Source of the DNA: Akkermansiaceae bacterium
GTDB taxonomy: Bacteria > Verrucomicrobiota > Verrucomicrobiia > Verrucomicrobiales > Akkermansiaceae
NCBI GenBank assembly: GCA_021200315.1
Contig: JAJQGU010000044.1
Location: forward strand, 1 to 64,000
DNA: 64,000 nucleotides
Direction of reading: 5' to 3'
Of this stretch, positions 8,971 to 17,852 are shown piece after piece (within the stretch, counting starts at the first letter, position 1; each line of letters begins with the position of its first letter). Made by a program: the position numbers and the translations under genes. Below the pieces are notes generated by a model. It searched no databases. It was not told the DNA's origin and worked only from the letters and a program-made list of their open reading frames with translations.

Positions 8971-10134
8971 TTATTGGACTGCAAGGAAAGAGAGGCCAAG
9001 CACGGCGAGAATGAGCGCCGCGATCCAGAAACGCACGATCACCTGCGTTTCTTTCAACCCGCCGAGTTCGAAATGGTGATGAATGGGCGTCATGCGAAAG
9101 ATGCGTCGGCCTTTGCCGTGGAATATACGCGTATACTTGAACCAGCCCACCTGCAGGATCACCGAACAGGATTCGACGACGAAGACGCCGCCGATAATCA
9201 CCAGCAGGATTTCCTGGCAAGTGCAGACGGCCACCGCGCCCAGAGCCCCCCCCAGAGCCAGCGAGCCGGTATCGCCCATAAAGAGGCGGGCGGGGTGGCA
9301 GTTGTACCAGAGAAAACCGAGGCACGCACCCACAAGCGTCATGCAAAAAACAGCCAGCTCGCTCATGTCCCGGTGGTGAGGCAGCTGCAGGTATTCCGAC
9401 GAAGAGAACAACGCGTCTCCCGCCGCCAGAGCAAGAGCCCCGTAGGCGATGGCGCAGGCAATCGTACACCCTGCGGCCAGACCGTCGAGCCCGTCGGTGA
9501 GATTGACGGAATTGGAGGTTCCCACAATGACCAGCGCACCGAATGGGATGATGAGCCATCCCACATCGACGACGCCGTAAAATGGCACATAGATATTGGA
9601 AACGAGCTCGCCCACCGGCATGCGCGCCATCGCGCCGGTATCGGAAAGGCCGGCAGCCGCAGCCTGATTGTCGTCAAAATAAAGGAAACTCAGCGCGAGA
9701 AGAGACACGGCGGCTTGAACCAGCAGTTTCACGCGCCCCGCCAGCCCTTCCGACGTATGTTTTCTGACTTTCAGTAGGTCATCCGCCAGACCGAGCACGG
9801 CCAGAGCAAGCGTGACGCCTGAACAGACAAGGATGTAGGGGTTGGTGGGATGAACGAAAAGGAACGTCGCAAGGAGAGCCGGGCCAATGATCAGGATGCC
9901 GCCCATAGTGGGGGTGCCCAGCTTCCTGCCGTGCAGTTCGGCCAGCTTGTGCACCTCGGAGGCGAGACGAATGGGCTGCCCCGCCTTCAATGCAGCGAGG
10001 CAGGCGATCAGCTTCGGTCCCGACAGAATACTCAACAGAAAAGCCACGGCGCAGGCGAGCGCACTGAGCGCCGCCGTTTGGACGAAAGAGGGCGCGGCGT
10101 GAAGCGGCAGGTAATCGAGAAATTGATAGATCAT
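8971..10134 (-). CDS. mraY: phospho-MurNAc-pentapeptide translocase
   Basis: Integral membrane enzyme that transfers phospho-MurNAc-pentapeptide to undecaprenyl phosphate, giving lipid I. The product is 387 residues with about ten membrane segments. Family motifs are visible: GTPTMGGILI, LADDLLKVRK with the Asp-Asp pair, NLTDGLDGLA, FMGDTGSLALGG and the MTPIHHHFE histidine cluster. Its ATG overlaps the murF stop as ATGA. Confidence 0.97.
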   Translation of the reverse strand: MIYQFLDYLPLHAAPSFVQTAALSALACAVAFLLSILSGPKLIACLAALKAGQPIRLASEVHKLAELHGRKLGTPTMGGILIIGPALLATFLFVHPTNPYILVCSGVTLALAVLGLADDLLKVRKHTSEGLAGRVKLLVQAAVSLLALSFLYFDDNQAAAAGLSDTGAMARMPVGELVSNIYVPFYGVVDVGWLIIPFGALVIVGTSNSVNLTDGLDGLAAGCTIACAIAYGALALAAGDALFSSSEYLQLPHHRDMSELAVFCMTLVGACLGFLWYNCHPARLFMGDTGSLALGGALGAVAVCTCQEILLVIIGGVFVVESCSVILQVGWFKYTRIFHGKGRRIFRMTPIHHHFELGGLKETQVIVRFWIAALILAVLGLSFLAVQ

Positions 10135-11516
10135 GAAAGCGATGGAAATAATAGATGCATACAGCGCGAAATGCCGACGGCGTGGCTGGCCTTGAACAAA
10201 AGCGCATCCCCGGCATGAAGTCTGGTCCGCAGCAATTCGGCGGCGGCCTCGGGATCGGAAGCGTAGGCGGTATCAATGCCGCGTGCTCCCCGCAGCATCG
10301 CCGCACTTTCGGGTCCTTCGCCCACGACACAAAGGAGATCAATCTTGAGGAAGGCGGCTTGAGCACCAATGGAAAAATGAGCTTCCCGGGCGGCTTCGCC
10401 CAATTCGCCCATTTGCCCCAACACGGCGATGCGGCGGCCAGCCACGGGAAGAGAAGCCAAAGTGGAAAGGGATGCACGCATGGATTCGGGATTGGCGTTG
10501 TAAGAATCGTCGATCACGGTCATGCCGCCGCTTTCGAGCACGCGCAGCCGGCCGCTCGTAAGCTCGACGTATCTCAGACTCTCGGCGATCTCTTCCGGGG
10601 AAAGGCCAAGCTTCCAGGCAGCCGCGGCGGCCAGCAGACTGTCGGCCGCCATATGCACGCCGGGCACGGGCAGAAAGACGGGGCAGGGCTTGTGCCCTTC
10701 GATGGCAAGATCATACGAACATCCGCCGAGGCTCATACGCAAATGTTCAGCGCGCACCCGCCCTTCGGACATACCCACAGGCACGCATTCGGCCACGGTG
10801 GATGAGGCGATGAGATCGGCAAATTCGCAATCCGCCGGGTAAATGACGCAGCCATGCGCGGGCAGCATTCGCGCGATGGTGCATTTTTCCTCGGCAATGG
10901 CACGGCGGGAACGGAAAAATTCGATGTGAGCGGAGCCAATGCTGGTGATGACACCCACACAGGGGCGAATGAGCCGACAAAGAGGGGAAAGCTCACCGGG
11001 ATGGTTCATGCCGATTTCCCAGATGGCGGTCTGGGTGCCACGAGGCGTGGAGAGGATACTGAGAGGAACTCCTATGTGATTGTTGAGATTGCCCTGCGTA
11101 GCCGAAGCGCGGCCTCTGCGCTGAAGGACACTGCGAAGCATGTCTTTGGTGGATGTTTTTCCGCTGGAACCTGTTACGCCGATGACGCGAATCGGGTCGA
11201 GGCGGTTTCTCCACCAATCGGCGATGCCTTGCAGGGCGGCAAGAGTGTCCGGCACCTCAATCACGGCGCAATCGGAGGGAAAAACACCCTCCATGCGGCT
11301 CACTACTACGACGGACGCTCCCTCGGCGGCCGCACGTGCCGCATACGCATTGCCGTCAAAACGTTCGCCTTTCAGCGCCACAAAGCAGCAGCCAGGGATA
11401 ATGCGACGGCTGTCCGTGCTCACGCCGGAGCTCACGCCATTCGCCGCCGAGCCTTGGCGCAAGATGCCGCCCGTGGCTTCGAGAATGTCTCCGGCACTGG
11501 CTTCGGGGGGGATCAT
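10131..11516 (-). CDS. murF: UDP-MurNAc-tripeptide--D-alanyl-D-alanine ligase
   Basis: Cytoplasmic Mur ligase that adds the D-Ala-D-Ala dipeptide made by Ddl. It has 461 residues. It shows DSRRIIPGCCFVALKGERFDG in the N domain, the ATP loop GVTGSSGKTSTKDML, NLNNHIGVPLS, GMNHPGELSPL and DDSYNANPESMRASL. ATGA overlaps join it to murE upstream and mraY downstream. Confidence 0.96.
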   Translation of the reverse strand: MIPPEASAGDILEATGGILRQGSAANGVSSGVSTDSRRIIPGCCFVALKGERFDGNAYAARAAAEGASVVVVSRMEGVFPSDCAVIEVPDTLAALQGIADWWRNRLDPIRVIGVTGSSGKTSTKDMLRSVLQRRGRASATQGNLNNHIGVPLSILSTPRGTQTAIWEIGMNHPGELSPLCRLIRPCVGVITSIGSAHIEFFRSRRAIAEEKCTIARMLPAHGCVIYPADCEFADLIASSTVAECVPVGMSEGRVRAEHLRMSLGGCSYDLAIEGHKPCPVFLPVPGVHMAADSLLAAAAAWKLGLSPEEIAESLRYVELTSGRLRVLESGGMTVIDDSYNANPESMRASLSTLASLPVAGRRIAVLGQMGELGEAAREAHFSIGAQAAFLKIDLLCVVGEGPESAAMLRGARGIDTAYASDPEAAAELLRTRLHAGDALLFKASHAVGISRCMHLLFPSLS

Positions 11517-13048
11517 GAACGAAATCTTTCAGATTGTTTCTTGGTTTGAATTTCTTCCTCCTGCTCCGCGCGGCAGGCGCGCACCACCTCGGCGTCGCTG
11601 AAGGGATGGCGCACGCCCATGATTTCCTGATAGGGCTCGTGTCCCTTGCCCGCGACGAGCACCACGTCCCCCCGCCGGGCAATTTCAAACGCATGGCGAA
11701 TGGCTTCCGTCCGATCCGTCATGCGAATGCGGGCAGCCTCGGGAATGCCGGGCATAATTTCGTCGATGATGGCGTCCGGATCTTCGCTCCGAGGATTGTC
11801 GGAAGTGACAATACAACAATCCGAAAACGAAGCGGCGGCTTTGCCCATCAGAGCTCTTTTGGTGCGATCGCGGTCGCCGCCGCAGCCAAAGACCGTGATC
11901 AGGCGGCGGGGAGACGGGCAGAGCTGTCTGAGCGTACCGCACACGTTCGCGAGAGCGTCGGGCGTATGGGCATAGTCCACAAAAGCGAAAACACCTTGGG
12001 AGGCGGAGACGAGCTGAAGCCGGCCGGGGACTTGGGGTGCACGAGCCAAGCTGGCGATGGCATCGCGCAGCCCCACCCCCGCCGAAACGGCGCCCGCCAA
12101 AGCGGCCAGGCTGTTGGAAATATTGAACCGGCCGATGAAAGGCAAGCGGACCAGATAGGATTTCCCTTTGTGGACGAGTTCGTAGTCGGAGCCGTGCATG
12201 GTCACGGTTCCCGGCACGGCGCGAAAATCGGCTTCCCTCTCGGTACTGAAAGTCACTACCTTCAAGCGTCCGGAGAAAGCCTCTATCAAGCGGCGGCCGT
12301 AGGGATCGTCCGCGTTGATGACCGCACAGCACCTTTTGTCGCCCAGCGCGGCCATCTTTTCAAAGAGAATGCGCTTGGCGGCAAAATAGCTCTCCATGTC
12401 TCCGTGATAATCCAAATGATCCTGCGTGAGATTGGTGAATATGCCCGCGCGCAGAAAAAGCCCGGCGGTGCGCCGTTGCACGAGAGCGTGCGAGGAGATT
12501 TCCATCGAGAACGCGCGGCAGCGGTTATCCGCCATGTCACGCAGCATGCGCTGCAAGTCGGCGGCGCCGGGCGTCGTGTTGAGGGAAGGGCAGCGGCGGC
12601 GGCCGTCATCGTAATGCACGGTGCCGATCAAACCGGCCTTGCCCCATGTGTCGCGCAGGATGGATTGAAGGAGGTAGCTTACCGTCGTCTTGCCGTTGGT
12701 GCCGGTCACGCCCACACCGATCATGTCGCGCGCAGGGAACCCATACCATGCCGACAGAAGAAGGCCGGCGGACTCATGTGTGTCGTTCACTTGAACCCAA
12801 AGAAGATTTTTCGCCCACTCATCCTGCGGGCGGGGCGTCTCGGCCACAATGGCCACGGCTCCGGCTTCCGCGGCCCGACCAATGAAATCATGTCCATCCA
12901 TCCGGCTTCCCCGCACGGCAATGTAGCAAGCGCCCGGACAGGCACGGCGGCTGTCGTCGGTTACCATTGACAGAGAGATGCTTCGGTCACCTTCGACGCG
13001 TGGCGAACCGGGCAGGATGGAGAAGAGTTCGATGGCCGTAATACTCAT
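11513..13048 (-). CDS. murE: UDP-MurNAc-tripeptide synthetase, meso-diaminopimelate type
   Basis: Cytoplasmic Mur ligase that adds the third stem residue. It has 511 residues. The ATP loop is GVGVTGTNGKTTVSYLL. The motif DNPRSEDP, which in this family marks meso-diaminopimelate specificity, is present after VTS. This indicates a Gram-negative-type meso-DAP peptidoglycan. Its ATG overlaps the ftsI stop as ATGA. Confidence 0.96.
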   Translation of the reverse strand: MSITAIELFSILPGSPRVEGDRSISLSMVTDDSRRACPGACYIAVRGSRMDGHDFIGRAAEAGAVAIVAETPRPQDEWAKNLLWVQVNDTHESAGLLLSAWYGFPARDMIGVGVTGTNGKTTVSYLLQSILRDTWGKAGLIGTVHYDDGRRRCPSLNTTPGAADLQRMLRDMADNRCRAFSMEISSHALVQRRTAGLFLRAGIFTNLTQDHLDYHGDMESYFAAKRILFEKMAALGDKRCCAVINADDPYGRRLIEAFSGRLKVVTFSTEREADFRAVPGTVTMHGSDYELVHKGKSYLVRLPFIGRFNISNSLAALAGAVSAGVGLRDAIASLARAPQVPGRLQLVSASQGVFAFVDYAHTPDALANVCGTLRQLCPSPRRLITVFGCGGDRDRTKRALMGKAAASFSDCCIVTSDNPRSEDPDAIIDEIMPGIPEAARIRMTDRTEAIRHAFEIARRGDVVLVAGKGHEPYQEIMGVRHPFSDAEVVRACRAEQEEEIQTKKQSERFRS

Positions 13049-15243
13049 GGTGCTTTGGTGCTGCGGGGAGAGGTCTTTCGAGAAGCACCCGTCCTAGACG
13101 GCCGGGCGCTGCGGCTATTTTTTTTCAGAGTCTTTACGGGCGCGGGCTTTGCCGCCTCCTGAGCCAGGGCTTCGGTACGGCGGCTCTTTTCGGCTGCCGC
13201 CGGATCGCTGGGGGCAATATCGAGCGTATTCAACACCCGTTGAGCCACTGCGCGAAAAATGGGAGCACCCACCGTGCCGCCGCCTGGCTTGACGTCAGTA
13301 GGATGCGGATCGTCGATCACCACGAGGCAGACGAAGGCGGGGTCTTCAATGGGAACCATCCCGGCGAAAGAAACCGTGTAGCGGTTGCTTGCATAACCGC
13401 CCCCCCCTTCATTCAATTTGTAAGACGTGCCCGTCTTCCCCCCCGTCTCGTACCCTGGAACGGCCGCACGCCTCCCGGTGCCTCCCGTGGCGGTAACGCT
13501 GTGAAGAGCCTCGCGCAGGCCGCGCGCGGTGGACTCTTTCATCACTCGTGCGGCCTCCTGAGGCGGGCATTCGTCCACAATAGAACCGTCCGCGGAAATG
13601 ATTTTATCGATCAGGCGGGGTTGCATGCGCACTCCCTTGTTGGCGATTGACGCATAGACCATCGCCATGTGCAGCGGAGTCACCGTGATGCAATAGCCGA
13701 AGGACATCGGCGCAAAATTGGCCAAATTGCCCCCATTCTGCATAGTAACACGCCCCTCCGTCGGCAGACATATGCCCGTTTTCCGCGTCAACCCGTAGCG
13801 CTCCAGATATTCCTTGTAGGTGGGCCAGCCGACTTTGAACGCAACCTTGCATGTTCCTCTGTTGCAGGAATGCTTGAGAACGGAGGACGGGTTCAACGTC
13901 CCGTGATGGGCATTGCCGGCACAGGTGATGGGTTTAGCGCGCCCGGGCACAAAAACGTTGTCGCATGTCACGGAATCGGTGAATTTCATCTTCCCGCTGT
14001 CAATGGCCGCCGTCGTCGCAATGACCTTGAAGATGGAGCCCGGTTCGTAGACGCCCTGCACGGCGAAATTGAGAGACGCCTTCTCTTGATTTTCCTTGGT
14101 ATTGAGATTGAAGGAAGGATACGAAGCCATCGCGAGAATGTCGCCCGTTTTGGGCTCTACGATGATAACGGCGCCGCGCGGCGCCCGATATTGGGCGATT
14201 CCCTTCTCGAGCTCCTGTTCGGCGATGGTCTGCAATCGCATATCGATCGTGAGACGAATGTTCTGCCCGTGGATAGGTTCCTTGAAGCGGTCATTTTCGC
14301 TGGGAAGAATGAGTCCTTGGGCGTCCCGGCGATATTCCCGGCTGCCATTCTGTCCCTTCAGCCAGCCGTTGAAAGACGCCTCGATGCCGGAGACACCCTC
14401 GTTCTCAAAATCCACAAAGCCGAGCACGTGGCAGAGACTGCCGGGCGCGGCATACGAACGTTTCAGGGAAGCCTCGCACGAAAAGCCCCGTATGCGGGCG
14501 GCGTTCAGCATGCGCATGATCTCATCGGCCTTTTCCTCGGTAAGATTGCGGGCGAGAATAATTTTCTGGATTTTTTTCTCGCGTCCGTCCTGGCGGATTT
14601 TGTCGACGATTTCCTGTTCCTCCATCTGCAGACAAGGAGAAAGCCATTCGGCCACCAGTTTGTCATGCGCACTGAAGTATTTTTCGCAAACAGCTTCGTC
14701 ATAGCTGTTCCTGAGCATTTCCCGAGCCCCGGCCACGCCTTTCTTTCCGCGGGCCGCTTCATTGTCCGTGCCCTTTTTCTCTGCTTGGCGAAACAATGCC
14801 TGCCAGATAAACGGGCTCTCCCTTGGCTGAGGCGTTCTCTTTTTCTCTGCCTGGCGAAGCAATGCCTGCCGGATGCGCCGCACCAGAGCGGTTCTCTGCT
14901 CGGCATTGAGCGAACTCCATTCGGGATAATCGTGCGAGGCGATATTATTGGCCAGTCCCCAGAGCACCATTTGCGGATCCCGAAGATGGTAACGATCCGC
15001 CACTAAATTAATACTCAATATATTGTTTGTAAGTATTTCCTCGTTGCGATCCATGATAATGCCGCGCTGAGCCGGGATTGTGTCGTAGCAGGTCATGGAC
15101 TGCTCCGCCCGTTCTGCGTTCATGTCCTCATCGACTATTTGGAGTTTCACCAATCTCCAAGAGACGCAGATCGCCAGCAAACCTATACCGACGCAAAGGT
15201 GCAGGCAGCGATTGGCAAACTGGTGTCCGGGAATCAGGGGCAT
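13045..15243 (-). CDS. ftsI: septal transpeptidase FtsI (PBP3-like)
   Basis: Membrane-anchored class B penicillin-binding protein that cross-links septal wall with FtsW. It has 732 residues and one N-terminal membrane segment (about 13-28). The catalytic motifs are Ser403-Ile-Phe-Lys406, SCN in HSCNRGT, and Lys603-Thr-Gly. There is no PASTA domain; the C terminus is a Lys/Arg/Ser/Thr-rich tail. Between the membrane segment and the transpeptidase domain lies a charged insertion with two copies of a unit around QALxRQAEKK (DNA copies at 14773-14804 and 14839-14870). The ATG at 15243 lies inside the end of ftsL, a 10-base overlap. Confidence 0.95.
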   Translation of the reverse strand: MPLIPGHQFANRCLHLCVGIGLLAICVSWRLVKLQIVDEDMNAERAEQSMTCYDTIPAQRGIIMDRNEEILTNNILSINLVADRYHLRDPQMVLWGLANNIASHDYPEWSSLNAEQRTALVRRIRQALLRQAEKKRTPQPRESPFIWQALFRQAEKKGTDNEAARGKKGVAGAREMLRNSYDEAVCEKYFSAHDKLVAEWLSPCLQMEEQEIVDKIRQDGREKKIQKIILARNLTEEKADEIMRMLNAARIRGFSCEASLKRSYAAPGSLCHVLGFVDFENEGVSGIEASFNGWLKGQNGSREYRRDAQGLILPSENDRFKEPIHGQNIRLTIDMRLQTIAEQELEKGIAQYRAPRGAVIIVEPKTGDILAMASYPSFNLNTKENQEKASLNFAVQGVYEPGSIFKVIATTAAIDSGKMKFTDSVTCDNVFVPGRAKPITCAGNAHHGTLNPSSVLKHSCNRGTCKVAFKVGWPTYKEYLERYGLTRKTGICLPTEGRVTMQNGGNLANFAPMSFGYCITVTPLHMAMVYASIANKGVRMQPRLIDKIISADGSIVDECPPQEAARVMKESTARGLREALHSVTATGGTGRRAAVPGYETGGKTGTSYKLNEGGGGYASNRYTVSFAGMVPIEDPAFVCLVVIDDPHPTDVKPGGGTVGAPIFRAVAQRVLNTLDIAPSDPAAAEKSRRTEALAQEAAKPAPVKTLKKNSRSARPSRTGASRKTSPRSTKAP
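14773..14870 (-). repeat. in-frame duplicated 32-bp unit inside ftsI
   Basis: Two 32-base units at 14773-14804 and 14839-14870 differ at two positions and are spaced 66 bases (22 codons) apart, so the frame is kept. They encode QALLRQAEKK and QALFRQAEKK. This looks like a recent tandem duplication within a charged, non-catalytic part of FtsI. Confidence 0.85.
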
Positions 15244-15599
15244 GGCGGCGTTGTCGGGTGAAGCCCTGCCACCGTACGGCGCGGCTGGCGTTCGGCAATT
15301 TCAATTTGGGAGGAAGTGATGTCCCGGAGTAACGAGTCGTCTTGAGAAAGGCGATCGCGGATGGCCCATCGATTGACGCGCGCGGCGGCTTTAGCGCGAT
15401 ATTGTTCGGCCGCCAGTCTGCACGAAGCGGTTTTCAGATGAATTTTTTCAATATCCCGTTTGAGGACAATCTGCTCATTCTTGAGCACGGCGTAATAGCA
15501 CCCCCCCGCAATCAACAGCACGGCCAGAGCGGCCATCCAGGCCAGATAACCAAGACTGACGCCGTTTGAAAATGATCTTCTGTTGTGAATTTTACGCAT
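15234..15599 (-). CDS. ftsL: FtsL-like division protein
   Basis: Small bitopic divisome protein of 121 residues from the ATG at 15599. It has a basic cytoplasmic N terminus (MRKIHNRRSF), one membrane segment around LAWMAALAVLLIAGGCYYAVL, and a predicted coiled coil beginning LKNEQIVLKRDIEKIH. FtsL proteins have little sequence identity; the size, topology and position between rsmH and ftsI make the call. The longer reading frame that starts upstream lies inside rsmH. ATG overlaps the rsmH stop by 8 bases, and the gene overlaps ftsI by 10. Confidence 0.85.
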   Translation of the reverse strand: MRKIHNRRSFSNGVSLGYLAWMAALAVLLIAGGCYYAVLKNEQIVLKRDIEKIHLKTASCRLAAEQYRAKAAARVNRWAIRDRLSQDDSLLRDITSSQIEIAERQPRRTVAGLHPTTPPCP

Positions 15600-17070
15600 G
15601 AGCGGCAAGTTTTTCGAGAACGCGCAATTTGGCGCTCCGGGCACGAGGATTGGCGGCGAGCTCATCCGCCCCGGCAACGATAGGTTTCCGCCAAACGAGA
15701 CGGGCGCAGCAATCCGGATTGGGCCGGGACGCCGGCCATTCGGGACGATCGATTTCAGGTCTGGTCACCCGGTCGAAAAAATGTTTGACAAGGCGATCCT
15801 CGAGACTGTGAAACGTGATCACCGCCAATCGACCGCCCTCCCGCAAAAGAGCAACCCCGCCGTGCAGGAATTCCTGCAGGGCATTCAATTCGTCATTCAC
15901 GACAATGCGCAAAGCCTGAAAACTTCTCGTAGCGGGGTGCAATTTGCCTCGGCGAGGCAGCACGCCCTCGATCACTCGGGCGAGCCGGCTCGTAGTCGTA
16001 ATCGGTGCCTGTTCCCGAGCCCTGACGATGGCGCGGGCGATGGTTCTGGAAGCTTTTTCCTCACCGTATTTCCAAAGCCATTCGGCCAACTGCGCTTCGT
16101 CCGCCTCATTCACGAGATCGGCGGCGCTGCGCGGAGTTTGAGGATCCATGCGCATGTCCAGCGGCCCGTCTTCACGAAAGGAGAATCCCCGCTCAGCCGT
16201 GCCGAGCTGATGCGATGAGACGCCTATATCCGCCAGAATGCCGTCCACCACGTCAATTCCCTGCTTTTGGAGAAGCTGCGGAAGGGCACGGAAATTGCCA
16301 CGGAGCGCGTGAAAACGCGAACCGAAACGAGTGAGACGCAGCGAAGCGGCGGCCAGCGCCTCAGGATCCTGATCGATCCCCCACACGACGGCCCCTTGCT
16401 CGAGCAGAGACTCGCTGTGCCCCCCGCCGCCCAATGTAGCGTCAATAATGACTCTGCCCTCGGAGGGCCGCATGGCCTCAACCGCTTCATGAAGAAGAAC
16501 GGTCAGGTGGCAAAACGCCTTCGGAGACTGAGCCGCGCAGAGGCCGAGAGAAGCGGGAGAGGCAGTGCTTTCCCGCAAATCTTCCATCCATTCCAATGCC
16601 TCGCGCTTTGAAACGGCACGAAAGAACGCTGAAGGCGCCCAATTCACTTCGGGCAGCGCACGCTGCCACTGAGCGGTCAAGTCTTCCAAATCCGCAGGCT
16701 CCGTCAGCTCCAGAAGCACGCGGGCATAATTGTCTCCCGTCTCCCAGGCGAGCGGGAGAGCGCCCTCGGTCCCTTCAAGCGCATGCGTCAGTTTCTCCGC
16801 GCACGCCCCCAACAGACAGGATTCCGGTTTCCGCTGAGCGCACTTCGAGAGAAACCCCAAAAAGGATTCGTTCCATTCCTTCTGAAGAGCCGCAAGTTTT
16901 TTCCGGGCTGAGCGAAGGCCGGCTTCGCGCATGGAGTCGGACAAACGCCTGCTCTTTTCTTCCCAGAGCGAAAGCTCTTCCCTCGGAATGAACTCCCGTT
17001 CAAATATCCACGCTTCGTAGCACATGCCGGCGGGAGAATGTCGGCTGCTCCATCTATTCAGAACGCCCAT
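15592..17070 (-). CDS. rsmH: 16S rRNA m4C1402 methyltransferase RsmH with a long N-terminal extension
   Basis: SAM-dependent methyltransferase acting on C1402 of 16S rRNA. The canonical domain begins around residue 185 with HLTVLLHEAV, DATLGGGGHSESLL, ILADIGVSSHQLGTAERGFS and DGPLDMRMDPQTP, and ends with HSLEDRLVKHFF. The whole protein is 492 residues, while RsmH is normally about 310. The first ~185 residues (EAWIFEREFIPREE through FFRAVSKREALEWMEDL) form an unrecognised, charged, mostly helical-looking domain. The ATG at 17070 is one base after the mraZ stop, and no internal stop or good reinitiation site separates the parts, so it is read as a fusion. Confidence 0.93.
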   Translation of the reverse strand: MGVLNRWSSRHSPAGMCYEAWIFEREFIPREELSLWEEKSRRLSDSMREAGLRSARKKLAALQKEWNESFLGFLSKCAQRKPESCLLGACAEKLTHALEGTEGALPLAWETGDNYARVLLELTEPADLEDLTAQWQRALPEVNWAPSAFFRAVSKREALEWMEDLRESTASPASLGLCAAQSPKAFCHLTVLLHEAVEAMRPSEGRVIIDATLGGGGHSESLLEQGAVVWGIDQDPEALAAASLRLTRFGSRFHALRGNFRALPQLLQKQGIDVVDGILADIGVSSHQLGTAERGFSFREDGPLDMRMDPQTPRSAADLVNEADEAQLAEWLWKYGEEKASRTIARAIVRAREQAPITTTSRLARVIEGVLPRRGKLHPATRSFQALRIVVNDELNALQEFLHGGVALLREGGRLAVITFHSLEDRLVKHFFDRVTRPEIDRPEWPASRPNPDCCARLVWRKPIVAGADELAANPRARSAKLRVLEKLAAHA

Positions 17071-17071
17071 C

Positions 17072-17542
17072 TCAAAATACCCCGAATTCGTCGTTGAGAC
17101 ACTTCAATGCGGCAAGCTCCCGTTCTTCGGCCGCGATAAACGCTTCCGGACTCCATACTTCAAAATAGGGGCCCCGCCCTACGAGTCTGGCCTCTCCCGA
17201 AAGCCCCAAACGCGCACACATCTTCTTGGGGATCAAAAGTTTTCCCTGAGCGCTGATAGTGGCTGACACACATTCGGCATACATGTGTCCGATGAAACTG
17301 TCTATGGCCGCCATCGACACGTCCGACATGGCGGCGGCTTTACGTCGAATGCTTTTGACCCAAGAACGGAAATATTCCGGGGAAAAGGCTTTGATCACCG
17401 GGAAATTCTGCTTCGTGGCCTCCAGCAGGATCAGAGGGCATTCCTCCGAATGCCTCCATTCCGAAGGAATCGCCACGCGATTCTTCGGATCGAGTTTATG
17501 GTCGTATTTGCCATAGAGCTCACTGGAGATACCTTCGGGCAT
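17072..17542 (-). CDS. mraZ: transcriptional regulator MraZ
   Basis: First gene of the dcw operon and its autoregulator. From the ATG at 17542 it has 156 residues, close to the family norm. Two AbrB-like halves are visible: YGKYDHKLDPKNRVAIPSEW in the first and TISAQGKLLIPKKMCARLGL in the second. A longer frame from a TTG at 17581 would run through the operator repeats and is less likely. Confidence 0.93.
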   Translation of the reverse strand: MPEGISSELYGKYDHKLDPKNRVAIPSEWRHSEECPLILLEATKQNFPVIKAFSPEYFRSWVKSIRRKAAAMSDVSMAAIDSFIGHMYAECVSATISAQGKLLIPKKMCARLGLSGEARLVGRGPYFEVWSPEAFIAAEERELAALKCLNDEFGVF

Positions 17543-17550
17543 TCGAAAAA

Positions 17551-17588
17551 TACACTTAAATCCACCCCCAGTACACTTCAATACACTT
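17551..17588 (-). promoter_or_regulatory. MraZ-type operator: 10-bp-spaced AAGTGTA repeats
   Basis: On the minus strand the heptamer AAGTGTA occurs at 17582-17588, 17572-17578 and 17551-17557. A degenerate GGTGGA-like copy lies at 17561-17566. The spacings are 10, 11 and 10 bases, one helical turn. MraZ is known to bind GTG-containing direct repeats with 10-bp periodicity before its own gene. The repeats end 8 bases before the mraZ ATG and overlap the predicted -10 box, which suggests repression. Confidence 0.7.
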
Positions 17589-17598
17589 CGCTTGTCAA
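17570..17598 (-). promoter_or_regulatory. predicted dcw operon promoter
   Basis: TTGACA (17593-17598) and TGTACT (17570-17575) are separated by 17 bases on the minus strand. The -10 box is inside the MraZ repeats. Transcription would start about 20 bases before the mraZ ATG. Confidence 0.5.
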
Positions 17599-17852
17599 TT
17601 CAAAAGTATGTTTTCTTGCGCACAAGATAAAAATTCACGCACACACGAACCGATTCCCGGGCACGCGGCGGAATCGGGCGTCTCCCTCCCCTCGCCGCGA
17701 GAAAGGCGGGCGTTGCGGAAACGCTACCGAGAGGGACGCCTCTCCGCCCTGCCGTCCCTTCCCGGCGAAAGGAAACGGAGCGAAGTTCTTTTCCCGACAC
17801 AGCTTTCGGGATTGATCTTGAATTCATCTCCCGTTTCTGTAAGCATCGGGAT

